Shown: piece by piece, positions 50,238-59,400 of the stretch
How the letters are laid out: each line of letters begins with the position of its first letter
Position numbering within the stretch: the first letter of the stretch is position 1
Assembly: GCA_965247055.1 (NCBI GenBank)
Contig: CBDFGE010000003.1
Coordinates: 248,001-312,000 of the forward strand
DNA: 64,000 bases
Reading direction: 5' to 3'
Source of the DNA: CBDFGE01 sp965247055
Lineage (GTDB): Bacteria > Chloroflexota > Dehalococcoidia > Lucifugimonadales > JAGWBF01
Notes under the pieces: generated by a model
Seen by the model: the letters and a program-made list of their open reading frames with translations, nothing else
Databases searched by the model: none
What the model was told of the DNA's origin: nothing
Program-made: the position numbers and the translations under genes

Positions 50238-51536
50238 GTGAGGCAGGTCCTTCATAGGCCACGCCTGCTGGGGGGCACCATCGTTCCTCCCGGGGACAAG
50301 TCCGTGTCCCACCGAGCGCTCATGCTGAACGCAATCGCCCAGGGGACCGCGACCATAACCGGTATCTCATCTGGCCATGACGTTCTCTCCACCATGCGCT
50401 GTCTCAGAAGCCTGGGCGTCAGGATTGAGAATGGCGAGGGCGCCACCATCGTGCATGGGCGCCCCGAGTCGCTGGAGGAGCCGGAGGACGTTCTGGACTC
50501 CGGCAACAGCGGCACCTCCATGCGCCTCCTCTCGGGCCTGCTGGCGGGCCAGCCCTTCGTGTCGGTGCTCAACGGAGACCGGTCCCTCCGGTCCCGCCCG
50601 ATGGGACGGATAGTCCACCCTCTGCAACTCATGGGGGCTCAGATACAGGGAAGGGCCGGCGACACCCTGGCGCCCCTCACCATCCGGGGAGGTTCGCTCA
50701 GGGGGATCGGGTACACGATGCCCGTCGCCAGCGCCCAGGTGAAGTCCTCCATCATGCTCGCGGGCCTTTCGGCCCGGGGGGAGACGGTGCTTCGACAGCC
50801 CGGGCTCTCCCGGGACCATACCGAGCGCATGCTGAGGGCGATGGGGATCCAGGTCGAAGAGGACGGTCTGAGCCTGATCCTGAGGCCCGGAGCGCCCTCG
50901 GCGGTGAGTATCGCGGTACCCGGAGATATGAGTGCGGCAGCCTTCTGGATGGTGGCAGGGGCATGCCATCCCCACGCCCGAATCCGGATAAGGGGGGTGG
51001 GCACGAATCCGAGCCGGTGCGGCATACTGGAGGCCTTGGAGTCTATGGGTGCCAACATCGCCCTGGAGAGGCCCCGGAACGAGGGCGGCGAGCCGGTAGC
51101 CGATCTCGTGGTGAGCTCCAGCCGGCTGGAAGCCACGCAGGTGGGCGGAGACCTGATACCGAGGATAATAGACGAGCTGCCGGCACTGGCCGTTGCTGCG
51201 TGCTTCGCCAGTGGCACCACCGTCATCAGGGACGCCCAGGAGCTCCGGGTCAAGGAGTCCGACCGTATCCTGGCCACGGTGCGGGAGCTGTCGCGGCTGG
51301 GCGCCAGCATAGAGGAGCTGCCCGACGGCATGGCGATCCACGGCAAGGGCCGTCTCGAGGGAGGCCGGTGCCGCAGCCACGGTGACCACCGGCTGGCCAT
51401 GGCCCTGGCAGTGGCCGGGCTCCTGGCGGAGGGCGAAACGGCGGTGGACGGGGCAGAAGCCGCCGCCATATCCTATCCCGAGTTCTGGTCCCACATGAGA
51501 GAGAGCACCGACACCTCAGAAGGCGAGCGCGGTTGA
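50238..51536 (+). CDS. aroA: 3-phosphoshikimate 1-carboxyvinyltransferase (EPSP synthase)
   Basis: Shikimate pathway enzyme joining shikimate-3-phosphate and PEP, 432 residues. PGDKSVSHRALMLNAIAQG, LDSGNSGTSMRLLSGLLAGQ, GDRSLRSRPMGRI, and late RVKESDRI and HGDHRLAMALAVAG cover both family signatures. The GTG start 50238 has GGAGGGAG upstream. NSGTSMRL has Ser where many have Thr; the Gly of LAGQ, near the glyphosate-sensitivity loop, is retained. The stop overlaps the gmk TTG. Confidence 0.96.
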   Translation: MRQVLHRPRLLGGTIVPPGDKSVSHRALMLNAIAQGTATITGISSGHDVLSTMRCLRSLGVRIENGEGATIVHGRPESLEEPEDVLDSGNSGTSMRLLSGLLAGQPFVSVLNGDRSLRSRPMGRIVHPLQLMGAQIQGRAGDTLAPLTIRGGSLRGIGYTMPVASAQVKSSIMLAGLSARGETVLRQPGLSRDHTERMLRAMGIQVEEDGLSLILRPGAPSAVSIAVPGDMSAAAFWMVAGACHPHARIRIRGVGTNPSRCGILEALESMGANIALERPRNEGGEPVADLVVSSSRLEATQVGGDLIPRIIDELPALAVAACFASGTTVIRDAQELRVKESDRILATVRELSRLGASIEELPDGMAIHGKGRLEGGRCRSHGDHRLAMALAVAGLLAEGETAVDGAEAAAISYPEFWSHMRESTDTSEGERG

Positions 51537-52159
51537 AGGGCACTTCCCCAGAAGGAGATCCCCCAGGGGGACACGCCGTCCTGGTGGTGCTGTCGGGCCC
51601 TTCAGGCGTGGGCAAAGACGCGGCCCTGGGCAGACTGCGGACCCTGAAACCCCATTGGAAATTCGTGGTCACCGCCACGACCCGGCCTAGACGGCCCAAC
51701 GAGAAGGACGGCGTGGACTACATATTCCTGGAACCGTCCATGTTCCAGGCGATGGTGGACAAGGGCGGTTTCTTTGAGTACGCCCAGGTTTACGGCAACT
51801 GGTACGGCGTACCGCGGGACCAGGTGCGGGAAGCCATCCGGGCTGGCGTCGATGCGATACTCAAAGTGGATGTTCAGGGCGCCGCCACCGTAAAGAAGCT
51901 GGTACCCGACGCCGTGTTCATCTTTATGGTCCCCTCCACGGCAGAGGAGCTGCAGCGGCGTCTGCAGCTAAGGGCCACCGAGTCGGCTACCGACGTGGAG
52001 GACCGCACCCGCACGGTGCGGGCGGAGATGGAGCACCTGCCCAGCTTCGACTACAGGGTGGTCAACAGGGACGGCTGCCTTGACGAGGCGGTGGCCTGCA
52101 TTGAGGCCATCATCCTGGCCGAAAAATGCCGCTTCCCCCCGAGGCAGATCAACCTGTAG
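51533..52159 (+). CDS. gmk: Guanylate kinase
   Basis: GMP to GDP kinase, 208 residues. P-loop VVLSGPSGVGKDAALGRL (most have GKGT/GKST; here GKDA), GMP-binding VTATTRPRRPNEKDGVDYIF, and YGVPRDQV. The TTG start overlaps the aroA stop (TTGA). The N-terminal 15 residues (KGTSPEGDPPGGHA) are extra compared with E. coli. The P-loop substitution after the Lys (Asp for Ser/Thr, which usually helps Mg2+) is worth noting. Confidence 0.9.
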   Translation: MKGTSPEGDPPGGHAVLVVLSGPSGVGKDAALGRLRTLKPHWKFVVTATTRPRRPNEKDGVDYIFLEPSMFQAMVDKGGFFEYAQVYGNWYGVPRDQVREAIRAGVDAILKVDVQGAATVKKLVPDAVFIFMVPSTAEELQRRLQLRATESATDVEDRTRTVRAEMEHLPSFDYRVVNRDGCLDEAVACIEAIILAEKCRFPPRQINL

Positions 52160-52229
52160 CCCTGTCCAGCCACGCTGGGATATGCTATCATCTCTTCAAA
52201 AGACTGAGCAGCCCTCGAACGGAGGAGAC

Positions 52230-53126
52230 TTGGAGCAGCCTCAGGGCACCGGCGGCAGGCGTAGGCTTCCCGAGTGGATGAAGGCGCGCATGCCCGGTGG
52301 GCCCAACTACATCCAGCTCAAGAACCTTCTGCGCGACTCCCAGCTACACACCGTCTGCGAGGAGGCCCACTGCCCCAACATCGGCGAATGCTGGGAGCGG
52401 CGTACAGCCACCTTCATGATCCTGGGGGACATCTGCACCCGTCGCTGCCACTACTGCGCCGTCACCACGGGCAGGCCCACTGGGATCGACATCAACGAGC
52501 CCGATAGGCTTGCCCAGACCGTCAAGCGAATGGGCCTCAAATACTGTGTCATCACCTCGGTAAACCGGGATGACCTGGCCGATGGGGGAGGCTTCATCTT
52601 CGCCATGTGCATCCGTAAAGTGTACCAGGAGGTGCCCGGCTGTAAGGTGGAGGTGCTCATTCCCGACTTCGACGGCTCCCTGGCCGGGCTCCGGGTTGTG
52701 GTCCAGGCCAGGCCCGACGTCGTCAACCACAACATCGAGTCTACCCGAAAAGTCTTTCCGAAGGTCAGGCCCCGGGGGGACTACCAGCGCTCCCTCGACC
52801 TGCTGGCCCGCGTCAAGGGGATGGACCCGTCCATCCCCACCAAGTCGGGAATAATCGTGGGGATGGGAGAGGACCGGGACGAAGTCGTGGACACGATGAG
52901 GGACCTGCGAGGCGTAGGCTGTGACCTCCTCACCATCGGCCAATACCTCCGGCCTTCGGAAAACCACGTTCCCATCTCCAGGTTCTATACCCCTGCCGAG
53001 TTTGACGAGCTTCGCCTGATCGGCGAGTCGCTGGGGTTCAAGCAGGTGGCCTCGGGGCCTCTGGTACGAAGCTCCTACCATGCGGACCAGCAGCACGCGG
53101 CAGCTGCCGCGGCCCTGGGGGTCTGA
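52230..53126 (+). CDS. lipA: Lipoyl synthase
   Basis: Radical SAM enzyme inserting two sulfurs into octanoyl groups. It has the auxiliary-cluster Cys set CEEAHCPNIGECW, the SAM-cluster CTRRCHYC, and the C-terminal RSSYHADQQ with the Ser ligand. TTG 52230 is preferred because GGAGGAG is at 52221-52227; an in-frame ATG at 52182 would add 16 residues without RBS. About 298 residues, normal. No lipB is in view. Confidence 0.94.
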   Translation: MEQPQGTGGRRRLPEWMKARMPGGPNYIQLKNLLRDSQLHTVCEEAHCPNIGECWERRTATFMILGDICTRRCHYCAVTTGRPTGIDINEPDRLAQTVKRMGLKYCVITSVNRDDLADGGGFIFAMCIRKVYQEVPGCKVEVLIPDFDGSLAGLRVVVQARPDVVNHNIESTRKVFPKVRPRGDYQRSLDLLARVKGMDPSIPTKSGIIVGMGEDRDEVVDTMRDLRGVGCDLLTIGQYLRPSENHVPISRFYTPAEFDELRLIGESLGFKQVASGPLVRSSYHADQQHAAAAAALGV

Positions 53127-53222
53127 GGAAGGTACCTTGGTACAGGCCCCGGCGATGGAGAGACGAGCCTGGGCCATGTCCGTGGCTGACCCGAGTCTAC
53201 ACCGCCCACCCCGATGCTCTCC

Positions 53223-53867
53223 CTAAGGGCTGATATCCGGGTCGAGGAACGTGAGCACATCCGGCACCGTCCGCAGCACGTGGTCCGGCCCCTCCTCCAG
53301 AACCGCGTCCACATTAACCGAGCCCCATAGGGCGGCCGCGCTGGCCACCCCTGCGCGCCGTGCGCACTGGACGTCCACGTAGCTATCCCCCACGTAGAGG
53401 GATTCTTCAACCTTCGCCCCCAAGGCCTCCACCACCTGCTGGAGCCCGTGGGGACTGGGCTTGTACGCACGGGTGCCGTCCAGGAAATGCACGAAATCAA
53501 ACAGGTCCCCGATTCCCGTTGTCTTCAGCTCCCGAGCACCGTAGACCTGCCGTTTGTCCGACAGGAGTGCGACGAGGTAGCCCCTCGTCTTCAGCGTTTC
53601 AAGGGTCTCGGGGACGCCTTCGAAAAGGTGCCCCAACTCCCCTACCCGGGAGTGGTAGAAGCTCGTGTAACGCCTGGTGGCCTTCGGGGTATTGTTGGGG
53701 AAAATCAGCTCCATGTGCCGCGGGAAGGGCTCTGAGAAGGTGGACGCTATCCATTGCTTGGAGGGTATGGGCAGGTCCAGCACAGCGGCGGCGTACTCGG
53801 CGGCCTGGACGTGGACGTCCCAGCTATTCCAGAGGGTCTGGTCCCAGTCGAATACGATTAGCTTCAT
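53223..53867 (-). CDS. HAD-superfamily phosphatase (phosphoglycolate phosphatase-like)
   Basis: 214 residues. Motif I VFDWDQTLWNSW with nucleophile Asp, motif II LLSDKRQ, motif III Lys in RAYKPSPHGL, and motif IV YVGDSYVDVQCARRAG: a typical class I HAD with a helical cap. The tail carries an unusual VDAVLEEGPDHVLRTVPDVL end common to pyrophosphatase PpaX/Gph types. ATG 53867 starts the HAD core. It diverges from the small gene at 53916. Confidence 0.87.
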   Translation of the reverse strand: MKLIVFDWDQTLWNSWDVHVQAAEYAAAVLDLPIPSKQWIASTFSEPFPRHMELIFPNNTPKATRRYTSFYHSRVGELGHLFEGVPETLETLKTRGYLVALLSDKRQVYGARELKTTGIGDLFDFVHFLDGTRAYKPSPHGLQQVVEALGAKVEESLYVGDSYVDVQCARRAGVASAAALWGSVNVDAVLEEGPDHVLRTVPDVLTFLDPDISP

Positions 53868-53882
53868 CGTGTGGATGGTTGT

Positions 53883-53888
53883 ATTATA
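53883..53888 (-). promoter_or_regulatory. Possible -10 element for the HAD gene
   Basis: TATAAT on the minus strand, 16 bp before ATG 53867, implying a very short leader. No clear -35. Confidence 0.3.
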
Positions 53889-53915
53889 GTACACAAAAGC
53901 GTAAGGGAGGTACGG

Positions 53916-54227
53916 ATGGGTGTAGGCTCCTTCGTAATAGAGACCCTGGACACCCACACGTTCTGGGCGGAAGTCGAAGGCGGCAAGGTGGTCGTACACC
54001 GGACCTCCCACACTTCCAACGAGGAGGACCACGTGCTGCTTCGGTGGGACACGGACGTCCTACGCAACCTGCTTAGCTGGGCCTCCGGCGAAGGGGACAT
54101 TACCACCCACTTCACGGGGCCCATGGCCCACCAGATCCGCCAGCATTCGAAGGAGCTGGGGATGACGCCCGAGATGTTCGTGTGGCACGGGGTAAAGGTG
54201 TTCATCGAGGTGGGGTCCGGACCATAA
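53916..54227 (+). CDS. Small conserved-looking protein of unknown function
   Basis: 103 residues starting at ATG 53916 with GGGAGG upstream. It alternates beta-strands and helices (VETLDTHTFWAEVEGGKVVV is beta-like, SNEEDHVLLRWDTDVLRNLL helical). No motif recognised. It runs 29 bp before the amidohydrolase on the same strand, so it may be co-transcribed with it. Confidence 0.6.
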   Translation: MGVGSFVIETLDTHTFWAEVEGGKVVVHRTSHTSNEEDHVLLRWDTDVLRNLLSWASGEGDITTHFTGPMAHQIRQHSKELGMTPEMFVWHGVKVFIEVGSGP

Positions 54228-54256
54228 ACGCCTATAGATAGTTCAAGGAGCACAGA

Positions 54257-55813
54257 ATGGCCCCGGGGCGCCACGCCGACCTGCTCTTGGCGAATGCCCG
54301 GCTTCCCACAGTCCAGCCGGGGGTGGGCAAGGACTGGTTTGTGGCCGTGCAGGGTAACATAATACTGGCCTGCGGCGCCCTTGAGGACGCGTCCCAGTTC
54401 AAAGGCCCCCACACCAGAGAGGTAGACTGCCAGGGTATGGCCCTGATCCCCGGCTTCAACGACGCCCACCTCCACCTCTTGGCCCTGGCGTCCAGCCTTC
54501 GGGGCGTAGACTGCCACCCGGAAGGGGCCGGCTCCCTTACTGCGATTGTCGAAGCGATAGGGCACCGCGCCGCGGGGACAGCACCGGGAAGCTGGATACG
54601 GGCCTTTGGCTACGACGAGTACTATCTTGCTGAGCGGCGCCACCCCACGAGATGGGACCTGGACAGGGCCGCTCCATACCACCCCGTGCGCCTCGACCAC
54701 CGTACAGGCCACGCAACTGTGCTCAACAGCCGCGCCCTCGAGCTGCTGGGGGTAGCCCGGGACACCCCCGATCCCCCCGATGGGGTGATTGAGCGGGACC
54801 ACTCCAGCGGTGAGCCCACCGGCGTGCTCTTCGAGATGGCCGGCCTCCTTCGACGAGCCACGGTTAACCGGGGCGACAGGAGTGGCTTCCTGGAGGGGAT
54901 AAGGGAGGCAAATAAGCTCCTCCTGTCCAGGGGTATCACGTCCATCCAGGACGCCGGCCCTGGAAACGACGCTCGCCGCTGGCGGACCGTCAAAGAGCTC
55001 AAGGAGGGGGGCCATCTGGCACCAAGGGTCACCCTCATGGCAGGCGCGTCCCACCTGCAGTCCTTCGTCGAGGAGGGGCTCACTCCGGGCTCCGGAGACC
55101 ACAATCTACGGGTCGGTGCCGCGAAGCTGATGCTCAGCTTCACCACCGGAACGATGCGGCCAGCCCGGGAGGAGCTGAGGGAGCTCGTGCGCCGGTGCCA
55201 CGGAATGGGCTTTCAGCTAGCGATCCACGCCGTGGAAGAGGAGGCCGTGGACGCGGCGGCAGAGGCGCTTCTGGAAGCCCAGTCCACCGAGTACCGCCCC
55301 CAGGCCCGCCACAGAATCGAGCATTGCGCCGAGTGTCCGCCCTCCCTTGTTGGGAAACTCAGAGCCGCGCGAGCTCTCGTGGTAACCAACCCGTGTTTTC
55401 TCTACCACAGCGGAGAGAAATACCTGTCCCTGGTGGATCACCGGCTCCTGCCCCACCTGTACCCGGCAGGCGCCCTCGCCCGGGCGGCGGTACCCCTCGC
55501 CGCCGGCTCCGACGCGCCTGTAACATCCCCCAACCCTCTCCTGAGCATTTACGCCGCGGTGACCCGGACGGCTAAGGACGACTCCGCCGTAGCTCCATCC
55601 CAGGCTGTCACCGTGGAGGTGGCGCTGGAGATGCACACTTACGGCGGCGCCTACGCGTCCTTTGAAGAGGGCCGGCTGGGCTCTGTCGCCGCGGGCAAGC
55701 TGGCCGACCTGACGCTCCTGGACAGAGACCCGACAGCGCTGGCACCTGAAGAGATCAGAGAGGTCCAAGTGATGATGACTGTGGTAGACGGCCAGGTGAT
55801 GTGGGAGCGTTAG
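54257..55813 (+). CDS. Amidohydrolase family protein (YtcJ-like, Amidohydro_3)
   Basis: 518 residues. Metal-dependent hydrolase with the entry motif IPGFNDAHLHLLAL (HxH), the central VRLDHRTGHATVLNSRALEL typical of YtcJ relatives, the ligand Hiss near FQLAIHAVEEEA and HRIEHCAECP, and Asp in AAGSDAPVTSPNPL. The composite beta-sandwich closes with GKLADLTLLDRDPTAL. It acts on amide or cyclic-imide bonds; substrate unknown. Its end overlaps the polyprenyl synthase gene (opposite strand) by four bases. Confidence 0.92.
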   Translation: MAPGRHADLLLANARLPTVQPGVGKDWFVAVQGNIILACGALEDASQFKGPHTREVDCQGMALIPGFNDAHLHLLALASSLRGVDCHPEGAGSLTAIVEAIGHRAAGTAPGSWIRAFGYDEYYLAERRHPTRWDLDRAAPYHPVRLDHRTGHATVLNSRALELLGVARDTPDPPDGVIERDHSSGEPTGVLFEMAGLLRRATVNRGDRSGFLEGIREANKLLLSRGITSIQDAGPGNDARRWRTVKELKEGGHLAPRVTLMAGASHLQSFVEEGLTPGSGDHNLRVGAAKLMLSFTTGTMRPAREELRELVRRCHGMGFQLAIHAVEEEAVDAAAEALLEAQSTEYRPQARHRIEHCAECPPSLVGKLRAARALVVTNPCFLYHSGEKYLSLVDHRLLPHLYPAGALARAAVPLAAGSDAPVTSPNPLLSIYAAVTRTAKDDSAVAPSQAVTVEVALEMHTYGGAYASFEEGRLGSVAAGKLADLTLLDRDPTALAPEEIREVQVMMTVVDGQVMWER

Positions 55814-56799
55814 CGCGAGCGCTCCATGATGTAGCTGGACAGCTCCAGGAGGGAGCGCCGGGCAGGGCTATCGTGGAGTGAGCCTATCGCCGTGGCCGCG
55901 CTGAGGGAGAAGTCCCGGGCTACCGCGTAGCAGTCGGTTATGATGTCCGAATTCTGAATCATCTCCAGTGCCCTCTCCCAGCTATCGGTGGACTGGTGGT
56001 CACCGTCCTTAGATAGCTTCGCCAACGGATTCTCCTTCGGGTACCGTTCCATAAGCATGATCGTAGGCAACGTGGGCACCCCTTGGAGCAGGTCATTGCC
56101 GACGGGTTTGCCGATCTCCTCGGCCTTTCCCTGTACGTCCAGGATATCGTCCACTATCTGGAAGGCCATCCCCACGTTGTAACCGTAGCTGTCTAAGGAC
56201 TGCACCGTCTCCTCAGGCGCACCACTGAGAACCGCGCCTGTCACCGCAGCGGTGCGGAACAGGGAGGCCGTCTTACGGTATATCCGGTCGTTGTACTCCT
56301 CACGGCTCTGGGTCCAGTTCTTGCTGCTGAAGTGCTCCAGGAGCTCTCCAGAGGATAGCTCCATGATGGTCTCCGAGAACCGCCGTATCACCCGCATGTT
56401 GTTCGTATCACAGACGAAGGTGGCCGAGGTGGCAAAAACGTAGTCTCCCAAAAGCACGGCCACGTTCTTGCCCCAGACGTCGCTCACCGTCGCCTTGCCG
56501 CGACGTAAGGGAGAGTTGTCCACAGTGTCGTCGTGGATAAGGGTGGCTACGTGAAGCAGCTCCACAGTCGTGGCCATAGTGATGGGCAGGTCGTGGGCAT
56601 GGGGGTGGAACTCCGACGCCAGAAGGGTGATAGCGGGACGCACCCTTTTTCCCCCGGTCTGGAGTACGTACTCCAGCATCTGAGGCATGCCGGGCATCTC
56701 TACTCTGGACAGGTCACGAAGCCGCTGCTCCACCTGCATGAGGCGTCCTTCGATGGGCCGGTAGATCAGCGCGGTACGGGAGTCCAAACCTTCAAGCAA
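55810..56799 (-). CDS. Long-chain polyprenyl diphosphate synthase
   Basis: 329 residues; makes isoprenoid chains for quinones or cell-wall carriers. First Asp-rich motif LIHDDTVDNSPLRRG, second FQIVDDILDVQGKAEEIG, and KRVRPAITLLASE before the first. Residues before FARM (VELLHVATLI) are small, which allows long products (C35-C45 type). Located immediately after metG on the same strand (9 bp). Chain length not predictable with certainty. Confidence 0.93.
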   Translation of the reverse strand: MLEGLDSRTALIYRPIEGRLMQVEQRLRDLSRVEMPGMPQMLEYVLQTGGKRVRPAITLLASEFHPHAHDLPITMATTVELLHVATLIHDDTVDNSPLRRGKATVSDVWGKNVAVLLGDYVFATSATFVCDTNNMRVIRRFSETIMELSSGELLEHFSSKNWTQSREEYNDRIYRKTASLFRTAAVTGAVLSGAPEETVQSLDSYGYNVGMAFQIVDDILDVQGKAEEIGKPVGNDLLQGVPTLPTIMLMERYPKENPLAKLSKDGDHQSTDSWERALEMIQNSDIITDCYAVARDFSLSAATAIGSLHDSPARRSLLELSSYIMERSR

Positions 56800-56808
56800 A
56801 GCGTGCCC

Positions 56809-58494
56809 CTAAACGGCCCCTGCACTCAGGCGCTGGGCCTCTTCCTCTACCACAGCCTCATCCAGCTTGGTAAACAGCGGCCTGGGCTCCAACAGCGGCT
56901 GGCCGGGTGGTAGGTGTTCGATGGTGCCCTCCCAGTCCCAGTCCACGCTCTCCATACTACCACGAAACCCCAGCATTTCGTGCAATCTCTGGGAGCTGAA
57001 GGGTAGGAAGGGGCTGAACATCACCTTCAGGCAATTGATTGCGCTCAGGGCCGCCCACAGTGTCGTCGCGGTTGCCGCGCGGTCGGTCTTCAGGGTCTTC
57101 CAGGGGGCCATACTGTCCAGGTATCTGTTCACCTCTTGGGCCAGAGCCATCACCTGGGTCATCGCCATCCTGAACCTGCAGGCGCTAAGGCTGCCGTCTA
57201 CCAACCTCAGGCTGGTAGACACGTGGCCGACAAGCTCCCGGCTCCGTGGGTCCAGTTCGCCGGGGGTGGGGACTCGGCCCTCGAAGTTACGATACGTGAA
57301 GGTCAGCACCCGGTGTACCAGGTTACCGTAGGTAGCCACGAGCTCATCGTTGTTGCGCCGCACGAACTCCGCCCACGAAAAATCGGAGTCGCCCGACTCC
57401 GGCATGTTGGCGGAGAGATAGTACCGCAGCGGATCGGCGTCGTACCTTTCCAGATAGTCGGGCAACCAGACCGCCCAGTTGCGGCTGGTGGAGAACTGGC
57501 GGGACTCGAGGCTCAGGAACTCGTTGGCCGGCACGTCATAGGGGAGGTTAAGCCCCCCATATCCCATCAACATCGCAGGCCAGATAATCGTGTGGAAGGG
57601 TATGTTGTCCTTACCGATGAAATAGTAAGACCTTGAGTCGGGGTCCTTCCAGAAGTCCTCCCAGCCATCCGGGCGGCCCTGTTCCTGGGCCCATTCCATC
57701 GACGCCGACAGGTAGCCCGCGACGGCTTCGAACCACACGTAGATGCGCTTGTCGTCGTACCCTGCCACTGGCAGGGGCACTCCCCAGGCGAGGTCCCTGG
57801 TTATGGCCCTGTCCTTCAGTTCGTCATTCAGATAGCCCCGGGTGAAGTTCAGCACATTGGGCCTCCAGTGGGTCTGCCGCTGCACCCATTCCAGCAAGGG
57901 TCCCTGGAAGGCGCTGAGCCTCAAGAAGAAGTGCTCCGACTCCTTGAACTGCGGGACTGTCCCGCAGATGCGGCACCGGAGACCAAGTAGCTCCTCCGGG
58001 TTCAGGGTACGGCCGCAGTTATCGCACTGGTCTCCCCTGGCGCTGGAATTGCCGCAGTGGGGGCAGGTGCCCTCCACATACCTGTCGGGCAGGAAACGCC
58101 GGCAGCTGGGACACTCGGGGAGGAGCATGGCATTGGTGTAGATATACCCTTTCTCGTGGAGAGAGCGGAACAGATCGTGGACCACCCGGCGATGGTTAGC
58201 GGTGCCCGTGTTAGTGTACTGGTCAAAGCTTATGCCCATCTGCTGCCAGCACCGCTTGAACCCCTCGTGATACCTGGCCGCCACCTCCTCCGGCGTGGTC
58301 CCCTCCTGCTCCGCCCGAATGGTTATCGGGGTGCCGTGCTGGTCGCTCCCCGAGACCATCAGCACCTCGTTCTTCTTGAGCCGTTGGTAACGGGCAAATA
58401 CGTCTGCGGGCAGGAAGCAGCCCGCTATATGGCCCAGGTGTAGCGGGCCGTTGGCATAGGGCCAGGCTGCGGCCACCAGTATGCGCTGGGGCAT
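56809..58494 (-). CDS. metG: Methionyl-tRNA synthetase
   Basis: 561 residues. HIGH region AAWPYANGPLHLGHIAG; zinc-knuckle Cys pairs CPSC, CPHC, CDNC, CRIC (four-Cys-pair, MetG1 type); the KMSKS equivalent is RQFSTSR (archaeal-like, with Gln-Phe-Ser-Thr-Ser). The anticodon-binding helical domain ends SAGAV. The C-terminal EMAP-like tRNA-binding domain of E. coli MetRS is absent. Charging of Met initiates translation. Confidence 0.96.
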   Translation of the reverse strand: MPQRILVAAAWPYANGPLHLGHIAGCFLPADVFARYQRLKKNEVLMVSGSDQHGTPITIRAEQEGTTPEEVAARYHEGFKRCWQQMGISFDQYTNTGTANHRRVVHDLFRSLHEKGYIYTNAMLLPECPSCRRFLPDRYVEGTCPHCGNSSARGDQCDNCGRTLNPEELLGLRCRICGTVPQFKESEHFFLRLSAFQGPLLEWVQRQTHWRPNVLNFTRGYLNDELKDRAITRDLAWGVPLPVAGYDDKRIYVWFEAVAGYLSASMEWAQEQGRPDGWEDFWKDPDSRSYYFIGKDNIPFHTIIWPAMLMGYGGLNLPYDVPANEFLSLESRQFSTSRNWAVWLPDYLERYDADPLRYYLSANMPESGDSDFSWAEFVRRNNDELVATYGNLVHRVLTFTYRNFEGRVPTPGELDPRSRELVGHVSTSLRLVDGSLSACRFRMAMTQVMALAQEVNRYLDSMAPWKTLKTDRAATATTLWAALSAINCLKVMFSPFLPFSSQRLHEMLGFRGSMESVDWDWEGTIEHLPPGQPLLEPRPLFTKLDEAVVEEEAQRLSAGAV

Positions 58495-58628
58495 GCGCTA
58501 CTCAGCCCCCTTTCCCGAGAAGTCGGCGCCCCGCGACGGGCAGCGACGCCAGCGGCGTGGACGTAGATGGGCTGCGATCAACGAGGCGAGGAACCTCCAG
58601 CCAGTCTTGGTCGAAGGCGCGCCGGGGC

Positions 58629-59282
58629 TCAAGAGAGTGGCCACTCGGTGCCCCCCTCAGCGGGGCCCTCCTCGCCGCTCCGGGACATACCGGCGGCCAC
58701 CACGTCCCGGAAACCGCGGGATATGACCCGGCCCCACTCCCGGGCATGGCTGACACGGAAGGCGCTCCGCTCCTGGCGAAGCAGGCTTCGGGTGCTCTCG
58801 CTCATCCCGCTGACGTCCCCGTTGGTGTCGGGGATTTCCGGATGCGCCCTTCTGATAGCCTCCTCCATACCATCCAAAACGGGTACCAGCTCGCGGGCAG
58901 TCTCTATGAAGCGGCCGACCTCCCGCATGTCCTTGGCATCAAAGAAGACGAAGACGGGCACGGTCCCATGGCGGTTCTCGGGCAAGAAGCTGTTCGCCAG
59001 GTCGGGGTCCTGGTTCCGCATGAACACCCTCACCTCCAGCCTGGCCGGCTCCTCGGCTAGCCGGTAGACCACCGGTGTGGTGGTCACGTGGTCGCCACAC
59101 CAGTCCTCGGTGAACACCGCCACTCGTAGCGGCGCCGGCAGGTTGGCGAAGTACGCCCTGTCCTCGGGCGGTATTTCCACTGAGCCCAGCACCTGGCGGA
59201 AGCGGTCGCTGTTTATCTTCATGCGGGCCATGTGCTCTGCGGGGGTCATCCCCTGGAGGAACCGCTCGGCGGTGAGGGACAC
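58629..59282 (-). CDS. Thioredoxin-like fold protein (Thioredoxin_9 type)
   Basis: 217 residues. Core LRVAVFTEDWCGDHVTTTPV: the single Cys of an otherwise CxxC position (here W-C-G-D-H), as usual for this family; thus monothiol or structural redox function. cis-Pro in HGTVPVFVFFDAK. The GTG 59282 start has AGGAGAG six bases upstream; earlier in-frame ATG would add a Gly-rich stretch. The C-terminal region (from about 150) is Arg-rich and helical, seen in other Chloroflexota family members. Confidence 0.8.
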   Translation of the reverse strand: MSLTAERFLQGMTPAEHMARMKINSDRFRQVLGSVEIPPEDRAYFANLPAPLRVAVFTEDWCGDHVTTTPVVYRLAEEPARLEVRVFMRNQDPDLANSFLPENRHGTVPVFVFFDAKDMREVGRFIETARELVPVLDGMEEAIRRAHPEIPDTNGDVSGMSESTRSLLRQERSAFRVSHAREWGRVISRGFRDVVAAGMSRSGEEGPAEGGTEWPLS

Positions 59283-59400
59283 GCACGCTCTCCTGTCATC
59301 GAGCCGGGGGCGGCAAGTCCCACCGGCCCCCAGCGCCATCGAGACTGCCTGAGGTAATTGTAGCCCCACAGGATAGGCTGTCAAGGGGAGCGCCGGGGTA

